64,000 nt of DNA from Drosophila miranda (GCF_003369915.1 NW_022881603.1:24102264-24166263); one strand, 5' to 3'; numbered from the stretch's first letter, positions 25,478 through 42,599 are shown. A program made the numbers and translations. Notes: a model not told the origin generated them from the letters alone.

Positions 25478-27245
25478 CCCTGCAGTACCAGCATTGAGCG
25501 ATGACGAATGTCATCTACAATGTCATCGAGGCGTTGACGCCAGCCAAATCGAACCCTTTGTTTTTTCTTTTGTTTCTTTCTTTTCCGCGCGTGCCGAACG
25601 TAATTCGGTTCTGCCGACCGTGCGCAGAAGCAGAGAACTTCGTTTTATCTTTTCGTCTTCTTTGCGCCTGCGTCGACAGTAGTTTTTTTCTTTTTTCGCT
25701 TTGCATTTGCTATTTTCCGCGCGTGCCGAACGTAATTCGGTTCTGCCGACCGTGCGCAGAAGCAGAGAACTTCGTTTTATCTTTTCGTCTTCTTTGTTCT
25801 TTGCTAATTGCAATCGTCAGACGGAGTTTTAATAAGTGATTATTAATCTGGAGTCTTAATAAGTGATTATTAATCTGTGATTATTATTATTATCAGGTAA
25901 GTGCAGTTTTTAATTAATTAATAATATGTGTTGGTCGCGTGTTAAATAAAAAATTATTTCAGCGGCGGTGAAGATGAAAATACCCGACGAGCCAGCAGAA
26001 AAAGTGATTCGGAAGGCTATTCACAACATTAAGAATAGTCATTTTCAGAAGACCTCAAGGGAAAAAAAATTCAAAGTAGACAATAATGAACGAGGTGGAA
26101 CGTTGTGAGTTGCTGCGGACACCGCAACTCTACAGTTATACCCGATACTAAGTCAGTATGGCTCTCCTGCGGCAGACGCCGCTAATATTGAACCACACGA
26201 CAAAGAGTGCGTGCGAGAGAGACAGAAAATCAGTCTGAGCGTGTCATCGGGCGCTGCGTAGCCACTGAAAATTGATTTCTTGCTTTTGGCTACACAAATG
26301 ATCCGATCTGATCCAGATTCAGCAATCTGATAGATATGGTCATTATCTATGATTCTGCGTTTTTAGTTTTCTCGAATGTGCAATATTGTGGATGCAACAG
26401 ATTTTCGTCTTTTGTGGGGGCGGAAGGGGGTGGGGCGAAATTCTGAGATATACGTTTTATAGTGAGATCTAACAGAAGTGCGGATACCAAATTTGGTTAC
26501 TCTAGCCTTAATAGTCTCTGAGATTTGTGGATGCCCCAGATTTTCGTCCTTTGCGAGGGCGGAAGGGGGTGTGGCGAAATTTGGACACGAAACGGTCAAG
26601 GTCCGATATCACAGGAGTGTGGATACCAAATTTGGTTGCTCTGGCTCTTATAGGTTCTGAGATCCTTGAACTCATATTTTGCAATTGACAAAACCGACCA
26701 TGAAACCTGTGTGTTAGAGAGAGACAGAGCGAGAAAGAATGAAATTGTTTTCTTGATTCTGGCTATAATCATTATACGATCTGGTTCAGATTTTGCACTG
26801 TAGAAGATATGGTCATCCTCACCGATTCTGCGTTTTTGGTTTTATCGTATCTTTAAAAATGTGGACAGACAGACAGGGCTCAATCGACTCGGCTATTGAT
26901 GCTAATCAAGAATATATATACTTTATGGGGTCGGAAACGATTCCTTCTGGACGTTACACACATCCACTTTTACCACAAATCTAATATACCCCAATACTCA
27001 TTTTGAGTATCGGGTATAATAATAATAAATAAAAATAATTGAAAAAATAAACAATTACAATGTATTACTTTTTATATTAAATGCATGGTTTTTCGTGAAA
27101 AATCATCACTTATTAAGTGCATGATTTTTCGGGAAAAATCATCACTTATAAAATGCATGATATTTAGGTAAAAATCATCGCTTATTATGTGCATGATATT
27201 TAGGCAAAAATCATGCATTTAATAAGCGATGATTTAACTGCAGGG
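25478..27245 (+). mobile_element. Unclassified 1.1-kb DNA transposon, copy 2, with DINE inside
   Basis: Same insertion point in the R arm as copy 1, with tips CCCTGCA and TGCAGGG and flanking GA. It carries the small spliced ORF (ATG 25974), a shortened promoter repeat, and only part of the palindromic array. About 250 bases before the right tip are missing. A DINE at 26091-27019 interrupts it where copy 1 is empty. Confidence 0.6.
26091..27019 (-). mobile_element. DINE-1-like element with paralogous empty site
   Basis: Runs from CGAGGTGGAACG to CGGGTATAA on the plus strand. Segment A at 6011-6035 has the same flanks joined with no insertion, so the ends are exact to a base and there is no target duplication. 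The element is shorter than full length because part of the microsatellite region is deleted (about 26860). Confidence 0.93.
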
Positions 27246-27459
27246 GAACCAGACCTGAGAGAGTTCAAAAAATCTGAAAAAGCATACAATCACATTGTAT
27301 TTTTGTCGAAACATAGTGCGTGTGTACTAACACATGCAAAGATGTTCTCTCTGCGCTCTCTCTCTCATGATGACGTCACTCTGGGGTACTGAACGCGCTA
27401 GCCAGTGTGTGACGCTTTCGTTGTATGAACTGGCACATCTATATACTGTATGGTTAGTG

Positions 27460-28577
27460 GTACAACACAACAAGGCAAAACTTCCCATCTCTAAGAAAAT
27501 ATAATGATATTTACAAATTCTTTGAAAAAGAAAACATCAGCGCGTACCAAACACTAATTGACCTCATCGACGAAATTGATGTAAAGCTATAAACAGTACT
27601 CCAACATCTTCTATTCTTTGACTTGGCAATTTCCACCTTCAAAAGGCGGGCGGCCAAATAATCCCACGCTACTCACGGGTAGCTTGGTAACTTAAACCCT
27701 AAAAAATAAAAAAAAATAAAATAATGTTTGTTCAACGGTAAATATTAACGACAATTGTAAATGTTGAACGTGGCTTTATCAACCGATGTCAACTTGTTAG
27801 CTTTCAAATCTGTTTCGGGGCTGTCAACAAACCCAAACGAAAATCTACCGCATGTCAACGACCCACGGATACCCTCAAGTGCGGAAGATAACAAAAACTA
27901 TTGCTGCACGCGTATAAAGAACATCCATTGTGCAAGATAAATCTCTGCAGTTGCCAAGTGTACACATTCGCTTAGATATTAATGCTGCAGAAGATAATAT
28001 ACATATGTACTTGTACTTCTTAGAGTCTGTTATCTGTTAGAAACACAATAGACTGCGGGTCAAACTCAATTTAGCAACGCTCAGAAATTCGCCAACTCAG
28101 CAAAGTTTGTATACCGAACGGAAAGACATTTTATAATTGCGATACGAGCGTCACACAGAATGACTCGGGGTGTCATTGTTTGAGCGATTGTTGGTGTGGT
28201 GGCCAAACGACGACGCAAACAAGAAAAACTATACATATGTACATGTACATGTACATGTACATATGTATGTATTTTCATATGTGGCTCCGTTTGCGATAAG
28301 TGTAATATAAAACTCGCTCTTCACCCGAAACTCTATGGGCTCCGGGAGAAACCACAAAGACAGCCGTGTTCAACCCACTCTACCTGCCGACAGTTGCCGT
28401 TGAGTCACCCAACTACCTGTTGATGCCAGCCAGCGATTGTTCGCTCTGTTCTTGTAGGTAGCATTTTGTAACGAAGACATCACGTCGCTCTGTTCGCTGG
28501 ACGTGTGCAGCTGCTTCTCCACACAACGCCTGTGCCAGTCGATGTGACCAAAACTGGGAGGCGGACGAACGCGTAAA
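27460..28577 (+). other. 5' region of SLC37-like gene copy B
   Basis: Nearly identical to 6711-7780, with 45 extra bases at about 27600-27645. Same TACATG repeat at about 28237-28268. No supported gene. Confidence 0.4.
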
Positions 28578-30483
28578 ATGAGCAACAACGACATACCCTT
28601 CGGCATACGGATAGTGCAGAAATTGTCGCGACAATGCTGCCCCCGCCTGCACGCCCGCCGAGATCTGCTGTAAGTATGCTCCACTGTCCGAAGAGGAACA
28701 AGTATTCACAAGGATAATCTTTTCCAGCTACAAGGTATCAATTTTTGTGCTGACTTTTCTTGCCTATGTCTGCTATCACATGTGCCGAAAGCCGATTTCG
28801 GTGGTCAAATCGGTTCTCCAGGGAAACTGTTCCTCTGCGCTGGCAGCCCAGCTGCACGAAGGCCAGGACTGTGGCTATGCTCCTTTTGGTGAGTTTGTTG
28901 AAGTGCATTTATGCCCGAATAACAAAAATTTATATCCATAGATGGACCCGATGCCACCAAACTTCGGCATGCTGGACTCGGCGTTTCTCTTCACTTATGC
29001 CATTGCCATGTTTGCGTCTGGTTTTGTGGCGGAGCGCGTTTCCCTGCGCTACGTTCTGTCAATGGGAATGATCCTCACTGGCATCTTCACGTACATGTTT
29101 GGCATTGCCCGCACCTCCAATATACACAGTCTCTGGTACTTTATCCTTATCCAGATCTGTGCCGGCATATTCCAGACCACGGGATGGCCAGGCGTGGTCA
29201 CGCTGGTGGGTCGCTGGTTTGGCAAATCAAATCGCGGCCTCATATTTGGCATCTGGAACAGTCACACGTCCATTGGCAACATATTGGGCACCTTAAGAGC
29301 GGTTGGTTTTCTACTCTTCCTGTTCCTGGTGGATCAGCCGGAGATTGTGGGATGCTATCCGGACAGCGTGCCGCACGAGCGTCGCGTTACCAACGACTCG
29401 GACGAGGAGCAAGTGCGCCACAACGATGCCGTAAGTATTCCCTTTCGGCAATTATCCTGATCCAAGCGAGAACCAATGGCCAATATTCAGATAGTCCGAA
29501 TACCCTATTTTTGGTGATTTTAATTTCTTAAGTGTATCCATGTTCGCGTGTTTGCTCGGCTGTAGTTGGTAGTCATGCCTGGGTATGGCATTTCGGAAAC
29601 CGTAAGTGCATGATTCAGTGTTTGCTTTCCCTATTGGCTTCTGTAATATTTGCGCGCTTTGACTCACGAATATCCACGAATCAATCAGTAATCGAATTTT
29701 TCCTACTCTTGCAGGAAATCAGCTACAGATCGACGCCAACGGAACGCACACCAATCTTGGCTCGTTCCCAGTCGCAGAACCATCAGAGGGAGCACGGAGC
29801 TGGTCGTCCCATCAGCCTCATCGATGCTCTATATATACCCGGCGTTGCGGAGTTCTCGTTATGTTTGTTCTTCACCAAGCTGGTCAGCTATACATTCATG
29901 TACTGGCTGCCCTTGTACATACAGTCTTCCAGTCAGTATAAATACTGTCCCCAAACAATAGAAACATTAATTAATCAATGTATTTACGATGGCAGGCACA
30001 TTGGGTCCCACTCTGTCCGCTGATCTGTCTACGCTCTTTGATGTGGGTGGCATTTTCGGGGCCATAGCTGCGGGCTACTTATCCGATCTGACTGGAATGT
30101 CGGCCACCATCTGCATGGGCATTGTAAGTATCTGCATGAACAACCCTATTTAGTCGAGTATTGAGATTAATTTCCATTTCCCGTATGCATTGATCACGAC
30201 CTCGGTGAGCGCAGAGCGGGGCCAGGACAGCTCCTTGGAGGGCAATGCCAACGCTCTGGCCACTGTGACGGCCATCATCGATGGCACTGGCTCGATTGGT
30301 GCAGCTGTGGGGCCCCTGCTAGCCGGCCTGATCTCCACCACTGGCTGGCAAAATGTCTTTTACATGCTCATCATAGCCGACATCCTTGCCATGTTGCTGA
30401 GTCGAGTGGTCGTCAAAGAGTTCGCCTCGCTGCGGAGATCACCGAGATCACCGGCGGACCTCGAGGCGATTGATGTAGTCTGA
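28578..30483 (+). pseudogene. SLC37-like sugar-phosphate exchanger (MFS), copy B, disrupted
   Basis: Exons at 28578-28669, 28728-28888, 28942-29430, 29715-29931, 29996-30123 and about 30181-30483, with the same splice signals as copy A. It has the same frameshift (near 28965), the same missing helix after GNILGTL (about 29297) and the same truncated last exon. The C-terminus reads SPADLEAIDVV and looks closer to an original end than copy A's. It is 3 bp shorter in the Leu run near 30392. Probably non-functional for the same reasons as copy A. Confidence 0.8.
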
Positions 30484-31050
30484 CCTTATTAATAAGATAT
30501 TTTGATAACCGTTTTGTGTACATCGTGCATTGTATAGCATTCATAAAGAAGTGTATTGTTTCCATTCGAGAGCGTACGAGTATCAGAGCCGATCTGATTC
30601 TAGTTTTATCCTACCCATTATACTAGTACATGTCGTATATCAGTAATGTTATTTTAAATGTTTTCGTTCAACAGGCCGGAATGTTAACCATTATCCTAAG
30701 CCATCTTTCAAGTTTACACTTTTGATATATTGCGTACAAATACTATATACTACATATACGATTTATATATTTATAAATATACTACATATACATATTTATA
30801 TATTTTGTAATCTTGTGTGTGCGTGTGTCAGAGTCTCTTCGTTTTAAGTGCCGAACTATCATTAGTAATAGCGTAATTATACTGCTATGTAAATACAGTT
30901 TATCCGTACACTTTTCGTACATCAATAAAACCGGAAGGACCGTCCGCCCCTCACGGCAGTCCAATTTCTGAGCGCTATGTCTTTTTCTGGTCACTGCCGG
31001 ACGGACTCGCTGTTTGATTGAGTTCCTGTTTTGCCTGAAAGAACATATGC
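30484..31050. other. Convergent 3' region, copy B
   Basis: Near-identical duplicate of about 9700-10274. Possible AATAAA signals; no ORF supported. Confidence 0.45.
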
Positions 31051-35082
<4,032 letters not shown>

Positions 35083-35559
35083 CCATAGACGAAAGGCACA
35101 CTCATGAGTGGATACGATATGTCATATGCTAGGGCAATATCTAATCTATTTATCTTCGATGGGGGACTTAAGGATGACAGACACTGAGCCCTAGCAATAC
35201 TACGTGCCTATCTACGGGCAGTCATAAGCGTAGGAAATGCGTATGTAGTGCTATTTGTAATATATTTTCTCGAATTCTTTAAAATCGCACAACAAATCTG
35301 CGGCACAATTTTGCGGGCACTGATATATAATCCACTCGGTTGGTTATTATCGCTGCTGGCCATCCCGAATATCTTAATTATTCAGTCACTATACCACTTG
35401 AGAGCTTATCAAAAACACACAACTTCTGCTATCACAAGTAAATCACACGATCCACGCGTTCACTGGTTGACCATGGCCATGTATATGATTGGCTGGCAGA
35501 TATAATACTCGTTGTCTCCGACTAGGGATTTACACTTTCCCACAGAACACAGTACAAAA
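35083..35559. other. Upstream region of ABCC gene, copy B
   Basis: Duplicate of 14342-14818. No supported gene. Confidence 0.4.
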
Positions 35560-36459
35560 CGAGGGGGAACGTTGTGAGTTGCTGCGGAGACCGCAACTCT
35601 ACAGTTATACCCGATACTAAGTCAGTATGGCTCAATATTGTGGATGCAACAGATTTTCGTCTTTTGTGGGGGGGGAGGGGGGTGGGGCGAAATTTTGGAT
35701 ATACGTTTTATAGTGAGATCTAACAGGAGTGCGGATACCAAATTTGGTTACTCTAGCCTTAATAGTCTCTGAGATTTGTGAATATCCCCAGGTTTTCATC
35801 CTTTGCGGGGGCGGAAGGTGGTGTGGCGAAATTTTGAAACAAACTCGTCTCGGTCCGATATATTAGGAGTGTGGATACCAAATTTGGTTGCTCTAGCTTT
35901 TATAGTATCTGAGATCTAGGCGCTAATGTTTTACTCTAAGCAAAGCCGGCTATGCTACGTGTGTGTTAGAGAGAGACAGGGCGAGAAAAAATGAAATTGT
36001 TTTCTTGATGCTATAATAATTATACGATCTGGTTCACTCTAGAAGATATAGTCATCTTCTACGATTCTGCGTTTTTAGTTTTCTCGTATCGTCGAAATTG
36101 TGGATGCCACAGATTTTCGCCCTTTGTGGGGGAGGAAGTGGGCGGGGCAAAGTTTTGAAATATTTTTGTAGCAGTGACATATCACAGAAGTCTGGATCCA
36201 AAACATCGTTGCTCTCGCTCTTATAGTCTTTGAGCACTAGGCGCTGAAGGGGACGGACAGACGGACAGAGGGACAGACGGACAGACGGACGGACGGACAG
36301 ACGGACAGACAGACATGGCTCAATCGACTCGGCTATTGATGCTGATCAAGAATATATATACTTTATGGGGTCGGAAACGATTCCTTCTGGACGTTACACA
36401 CATCCACTTTTACCACAAATCTAATATACCCCAATACTCATTTTGAGTATCGGGTATAA
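35560..36459 (-). mobile_element. DINE-1-like element, copy B1
   Basis: Duplicate of 14819-15711, with the same internal deletion after the terminal block and the same direct junction to the next DINE. Microsatellite at about 36250-36310. Confidence 0.9.
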
Positions 36460-36782
36460 CGAGGGGGAACGTTGTGAGTTGCTGCGGACACCGCAACTCT
36501 ACAGTTATACCCGATACTAAGTCAGTATGGCTCTCCTCCGGCAGACGCCGCTAATATTAAACGACACGACAAAGAGTGCGTGCGAGAGAGACAGAAAATC
36601 AGTCTGAGCGTGACGTCGGGCACTGCGTAGCCACTGCAAATTGATTTGTTCCTATTGGCTATAAAAATGATCTGATCTGATCCAGATTCAGCAATCTGAT
36701 AGATATGGTCATTATCTATGATTCTGCGTTTTTAGTTTTCTCGAATCTGCAATATTGTGGATGCAACAGATTTTCGTCCTTT
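36460..36782 (-). mobile_element. DINE-1-like element 3' fragment, copy B2
   Basis: Duplicate of 15712-16050, ending in the same junction with CPTP-like exon 2 sequence. Confidence 0.85.
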
Positions 36783-36853
36783 GTGTGAAAAAGAACCTGC
36801 AATCATCCCAATAAAGGTAAAAGTGGATGCTTTAAGGACCTCTTGGCTATGCT
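36783..36853 (-). pseudogene. CPTP-like gene remnant (start of exon 2 and intron 1)
   Basis: Matches 16050-16117 base for base: about 13 bases of exon 2, the TTGCAG acceptor and most of intron 1. The match stops at GGCTATGCT, three bases inside the donor region, and palindrome-arm sequence follows. This is the right end of duplicated segment B. Confidence 0.65.
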
Positions 36854-37719
36854 AGCAAGTACTAAGAATAGGCCAGTCAAGTAGAAAATTGATTCATCAA
36901 TATTATAAAACTATGTGGGCATGGCTAAATATTCTATATAGCTGGAAAATATTCGACAGAATATCAAAATTGAGGAATATGTATAATAGAACGTGAGTTC
37001 GTCAGTATATTTACGGTATATTTTTAAAGTAAGACCACTAACCATACAGTATATAGATGTGCCAGTTCATACAACGAAAGCGTCACACACTGGCTAGCGC
37101 GTTCAGTACCCCAGAGTGACGTCTTCATGAGAGAGAGAGCGCAAAGAGAGCGCAGAGAGAACATCTTTGCATGTGTTAGTTTACACGCAATATGTTTCGA
37201 CAAAAATATGTGATTGTGTGCTTTTTCAGATTTTTTGAACTCTCTCAGGTCTGGTTCTGTTTTGCCACCAGCATGTTTTAGTGTATGGGTGCACATGCAT
37301 TCTCACGTACTTTGCGTGTGTGTGTTTAGTATTGCTGGCCGCTAGAACTGAAATTTGAGTTTGGTTCTTGTTTTGGGTCTTTTGATGGACTGACCTACCG
37401 CCACAAAATAAATGAAGAATGGGCAGGGGGTGGGGGTATGTTACATTAGGGCGCGGGAAATGAAATAAAAGCTGTTATTTGTTTGATTTATACCACAAAA
37501 TATAAAATATTACAATAATATAATTACACATTTATTTCCTTATTTTAAACAGGTTTATTATAAATTATAAAAATTATGCAAACGCCGTCGGTTTTCGACT
37601 TTTTTGTTTATTATAACTAAAACAATGATGTATCTAAATATACAATATAAGAAAAAATATATATATACTTAAATAAATATGCATAAATATAAATGGAATT
37701 GGTTTTACATATATTTCAA

Positions 37720-38173
37720 ATCAATTGTCAATCGCGCGCTTTCCGACGGGAATCTGCAAAGCAAAATTTAGATGCCGGTCGCACCTTGAATACTCTCCTG
37801 GACAATACCCATAAATTTTCTAATTCAATTATAAAATATCTTATGTACATATGTACATATGTACATAAATATTAAAGTTTATTACATTCGTATATTTTAT
37901 TTTGATATATTTAATCGGCATTTCGAGACAAAGTCTCACAAATTCAATTTAAAAAGAAGCATAGTCCAAAAATGTATAATTTTAACGTACAAAATAGATA
38001 AATATGCAGACTGGTTTAAATTTTCCGATCCGCGCTTTGTACACCGAAATCATCTGCTCAATCAGTTTGTATTGATTTTGATTAGAAAAAATTGTAAATG
38101 GTTAACAGATAGGATGATAGGGAATCAAAATGCAAAATCATACGAGAAGAAGCTCAAAATTTTGCGGCAGTAG
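37720..38173 (+). pseudogene. Transposase-like fragment inside R copy 3
   Basis: The plus strand encodes RAFRRESAKQNLDAGRTL up to about 37833. After a short AT-rich gap (possible intron) comes an open stretch to TAG at about 38171, with NLKRSIVQKCIILTYKIDKY and RNHLLNQFVLILIRKNCKW, ending KKLKILRQ. The same frame in R copy 2 has one TGA. Composition and placement between long inverted arms fit the C-terminal end of a P-superfamily transposase, but I cannot confirm this by motif. Confidence 0.4.
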
Positions 38174-38530
38174 GATTTTTTATTTCATTTTATAAAATGT
38201 ATGTAAGTTAACGACAAAGTTGCCAAAACACCAGCAACCGACACGAGCCGCTCCAGATCGCCAAAACTGCTGGATCAGCGTCTGGACGATATCCGCCAAC
38301 GGCGAGGGATTCCGAGAAATACCTCGCCACGGCTGAACTGCTGTCGTTGCATCGCTGCAACATTCCGCGGTCGCGAACCCACAGTAAGAATAGGGCCTCA
38401 AAATATATTGAAAAGTAGTCTTTAATTATTCGTCAAATAAAGAACACGGACTTCGTCCGCAAGAAAACTCAATACGTTGAATTTATTAATATAAAAATTT
38501 AACTTGTATAAGTTTATTATATTTTGCTTA

Positions 38531-39645
38531 TTATACCCGATACTCAAAATGAGTATTAGGGTATATTAGATTTGTGGTAAGAGTGGATGTGTGTAACGTC
38601 CAGAAGGAATCGTTTCCGACCCCATAAAGTATATATATTCTTGATCAGCATCAATAGCCGAGTCGATTGAGCCATGTCTGTCTGTCCGTCTGTCCGTCCG
38701 TCCGTCTGTCCGTCTGTCCGTCCCCTTCAGCGCCTAGTGCTCAAAGACTATAAGAGCGAGAGCAACGATGTTTTGGATCCAAACTTCTGTGATATGTCAC
38801 TGCTACAAGAATATTTCAAAACTTTGCCCCGCCCACTTCCGCCCCCACAAAAGGCGAAAATCTGTGGCATCCACAATTTCGACGATACGAGAAAACTAAA
38901 AACGCAGAATCGTAGAAGATGACTATATCTTCTAGAGTGCAAAATCTGAACCAGATCGTATAATTATTATAGCCAGAATCAAGAAAACAATTTCATTTTT
39001 TCTCGCCCTGTCTCTCTCTAACACACACGTAGCATAGCCGGCTTTGCTTAGAGTAAAACATTAACGGCTAGATCTCAGAGACTATAAAAGCTAGAGCAAC
39101 CAAATTTGGTATCCACACTCCTAATATATCGGACCGAGACGAGTTTGTTTCAAAATTTCGCCACACCCCCTTCCGCCCCCGCAAAGGATGAAAATCTGGG
39201 GATATTCACAAATCTCAGAGACTATTAAGGCTAGAGTAACCAAATTTGGTATCCGCACTCCTGTTAGATCTCACTATAAAACGTATATCTAAAAATTTCG
39301 CCCCACCCCCTTCCGCCCCCACAAAGGACGAAAATCTGTTGCATCCACAACATTGAGGATACGAGAAAACTAAAAACGCAGAATCATAGATAATGATCAT
39401 ATATATCAGATTGCTGCATCAGGATCAGATCAGATCATTTTTATAGCCAAAAGGAACAAATCAATTTGCACTGGCTACGCAGCGCCCGACGTCACGCTCA
39501 GACTGATGTTCTGTCTCTTTCGCACGCACTCCTTGTCGTGTCGGTTAATATTAGCGGCGTCTGCCGGAGGAGAGCCATACTGACTTAGTATCGGGTATAA
39601 CTATAGAGTTGCGGTCTCCGCAGCAACTCACAACGTTCCCCCTCG
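38531..39645 (+). mobile_element. DINE-1-like element, full length
   Basis: Starts TTATACCCGATACTC, microsatellite at 38677-38722, ends CCCCCTCG at 39645. It sits at the same place in R as the DINE at 23779, with the same left flank (ATTTTGC), so the two descend from one insertion that was duplicated with R. Confidence 0.93.
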
Positions 39646-39693
39646 TTTTTATATTCATTTACATATATGTATGTACATATATCTAACAGATTT

Positions 39694-40794
39694 TTATACC
39701 CGATACTCAAAATGAGTATTGGGGTATATTAGATTTGTGGTAAAAGTGGATGTGTGTAACGTCCAGAAGGAATCGTTTCCGACCCCATAAAGTATATATA
39801 TTCTTGATCAGCATCAATAGCCGAGTCGATTGAGCCCTGTCTGTCTGTCCGTCTGTCCGTCCGTCCGTCCTACCCCTTCAGCGCCTAGTGCTCAAAGACT
39901 ATAAGAGCTAGAGCAACGATGTTTTGGATCCAGACTTCTGTGATATGTCACTGCTACAAAAATATTTCAAAACTTCGCCCCGCCCTCTTCCGCCCCCACA
40001 AAGGACGAAAATCTGTGGCATCCACATTTTTAAAGATACGATAAAACCAAAAATGCAGAATCGGTGCGGATGACCATATCTTCTACAGTGCAAAATCTGA
40101 ACCAGATCGTATAATGATTATAGCCAGAATCAAGAAAACAATTTCATTCTTTCTCGCTCTATCTCTCTCTAACACACAGGTTTCATGGTCGGTTTTGTCA
40201 ATTGCAAAATATGAGTTCAAGGATCTCAGAACCTATAAGAGCCAGAGCAACCAAATTTGGTATCCACACTCCTGTGATATCGGACCTTGACCGTTTCGTG
40301 TCCAAATTTTCCACAGCCCCTTCCGCCCCCGCAAAGGACGAAAATCTGGGGCATCCACAAATCTCAGAGACTATTAAGGCTAGAGTAACCAAATTTGGTA
40401 TCCGCACTTCTGTTAGATCTCACAATAAAACGTATATCTCAGAATTTCGCCCCACCCCCTTCCGCCCCCACAAAAGACGAAAATCTGTTGCATCCACAAT
40501 ATTGCACATTCGAGAAAACTAAAAACGCAGAATCATAGATAATGACCATATCTATCAGATTGCTGAATCTGGATCAGATCGGATCATTTTTGTAGCCAAA
40601 AGCAAGAAATCAATTTTCAGTGGCTACGCAGCGCACGACGTCACGCTCAGACTGATTTTCTGTCTCTCTCGCACGCACTCTTTGTCGTGTGGTTCAATAT
40701 TAGCGGCGTCTGCCGCAGGAGAGCCATACTGACTTAGTATCGGGTATAACTGTAGAGTTGCGGTGTCCGCAGCAACTCACAACGTTCCACCTCG
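39694..40794 (+). mobile_element. DINE-1-like element, full length
   Basis: Starts TTATACCCGATACTC at 39694, ends CCACCTCG at 40794. The CCACCTCG terminus, also seen in the elements at 26091 and 42957, marks a subfamily distinct from the CCCCCTCG copies. Confidence 0.93.
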
Positions 40795-41098
40795 TTTAGT
40801 TTTGGGCGGGCAACATGGATGTGACTTAATTACTTAAAAGTCTTGAAATGAAGACATATCAAGTCGACTCAAAGGTCAGATTAATTTTTGACCCCATTTA
40901 ATATATAATGGCCTCCTCGTGGTGTTCCCTGGGTACCGATCTTCAATCGGGAGCCAATTTGAGCGGCGACTTTAAGTACATATGTGTGTATTTACGTATA
41001 TATACATATGTAGTTACATATATGAACATTCTTAAGGCATATCCTCTATTTATAGAAAGAAATATATATATTTATGCAAATTTATTTAAGTATATATA
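40795..41098. other. R copy 3 centre to right arm
   Basis: AT-rich, no ORF supported. From about 40980 it matches the central part of R copy 1 near 4930-5035 (GAACATTCTTAAGG...ATCCTCTATTTATA). Confidence 0.5.
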
Positions 41099-41795
41099 GC
41101 GACATATCTACAGTCCATGCTCCGCATACCCTTGTCTATGTCTATTAACCTGCAGCCACAATACTATAAACAATAAATACGACACCCTCAGATTCGAACC
41201 CTCATAAACAATCTCACGCTCGAAATGGACCACGCGTAGCCGATTGCAGGCAATGTAAACAAACACCCTAAACTAGAAGTTGAACATAAAACAATAGATG
41301 CCGCACTAGAATCCAGCCGCACTAAAATCCAGCCGCACCAGAATCACGCCACTCTTCAGAGATCAATTACTAATCGATTCTCAAGAACCGCGCCATCATA
41401 GCTGACCAATCAGAGGCCCTATTCTCAGCCACCCCAAGTAATGCAACACCGATCATACGCAGCGGAAGCCTTTCATCAAAAGCCGCCTTTCCCACATATC
41501 GATCGAGTCACGTACTCCATCTCCGAAGCCGAAGTCGAAGCCAACGCCTCCGAATCCAAATCCGAATCCCAAACCGAGCATCATAATATAAATAGTCTAC
41601 ATCTAAGAAGCCAAGTCAGTTCTGTTCAAGACAAACGTCAATCGCGACACCGTCGGAGAATTCAACCAAAGTTAATTCCGTTCAAGACATCAGACCTCAG
41701 TCATCGTCGGGGAAATAACTAACCAATGTACGCTAAGTTTAAGTGCAAGAATAAAACCTTTTTTAAAACTTAAACTGAAGTGTCTTATATTTAAC
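41099..41795 (+). mobile_element. Solo-LTR-like insertion (697 bp)
   Basis: Other R arms read straight through this point (compare 37630-37700, reversed), so 41099-41795 is inserted. TATATA flanks both sides. It has a TATA box (ATATAAATAG at about 41586), an initiator-like TCAGTTC about 30 bases on, and AATAAAACC at about 41751, as an LTR would. The termini are not the usual TG...CA, so the exact ends may be off by a few bases. No ORF is supported. Confidence 0.45.
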
Positions 41796-42019
41796 TATAT
41801 ATATTTTTTCTTATATTGTATATTTAGATACATTATTGTTTTAGTTATAATAAACAAAAAAGTCGAGAACCGACGGCGTTTGCATAATTTTTATAATTTA
41901 TAATAAACCTTTTTAAAATAAGAAAATAAATGTGTAATTATATTATTGTAATATTTTATATTTTGTGGTATAAATCAAACAAATAACAGCTTTTATTTCA
42001 TTTCCCGCGCCCTAGTGTA

Positions 42020-42599
42020 AGTTAACACCCTAAGAGTTTAATACTCTTATTTCCAATTAAAACAGAAAAAAGTATAAAAATTCTTGCCCAATAGTTTATT
42101 ACCCAATTGTAATAACAATGCGCAAGAATTCTGTCACAATTTACACAAAAAGTAAAAACCATTTCCTGCCTAAAACAAGAACCGAAACATTGTATTTCTG
42201 GAAGTGCTTATGCGCTCCACTTCAAGTCAGCACTTCACGAAAAACCATCGCCCCCACCCCGTCTTCGACGTCGCGACTGCGATAATGTCGACAATGCATT
42301 TTTGATGACTCCGCTGTTCTTCACCCCCAACATCGACCAGCAACATTGACTTCCTATTGCCGGTCAATAACTGCAACTCCGCTGTCGCCACCGACGCCGC
42401 CGCCTACAATAATTCTGAAGACCCCAACAATTCGGCCTCTGCCGAAGTTCCTCTGCCGCGTTCATCGATAGGTTTCTTTAAGAATTATAATTCTAGATTT
42501 AAGCAGTCACATTCTGATATTCAATAAAAGAACTTCGCTAAAGTGAACAGAATCAAAATAATCTTTTATTTTGTCCTTCGAATAAGGATAAAATTAACT
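42020..42599 (+). repeat. 5' LTR of the gypsy-type element
   Basis: 580 bases, same length as the 3' LTR and differing at only a handful of positions (for example near 42361 and 42407). Ends with AATAAGGATAAAATTAACT. Confidence 0.92.

Larger units (their letters stand above)
16860..27459. mobile_element. Foldback/Galileo-like element R, copy 2 (nested insertions)
   Basis: Left tip CACTAACC at 16860, right tip GGTTAGTG at 27459. The left arm (16860-17015, 22446-23778) is the inverted counterpart of the right arm (about 24869-25477, 27246-27459). Inserted in it are a LOA-like element, a full DINE-1-like element between the arms, and the 1.1-kb transposon with its own DINE. The left flank is GTCTTAC and the right flank GTACAAC. 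They do not match each other, but the left one matches the right flank of copy 3, which suggests exchange between copies. Confidence 0.7.
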
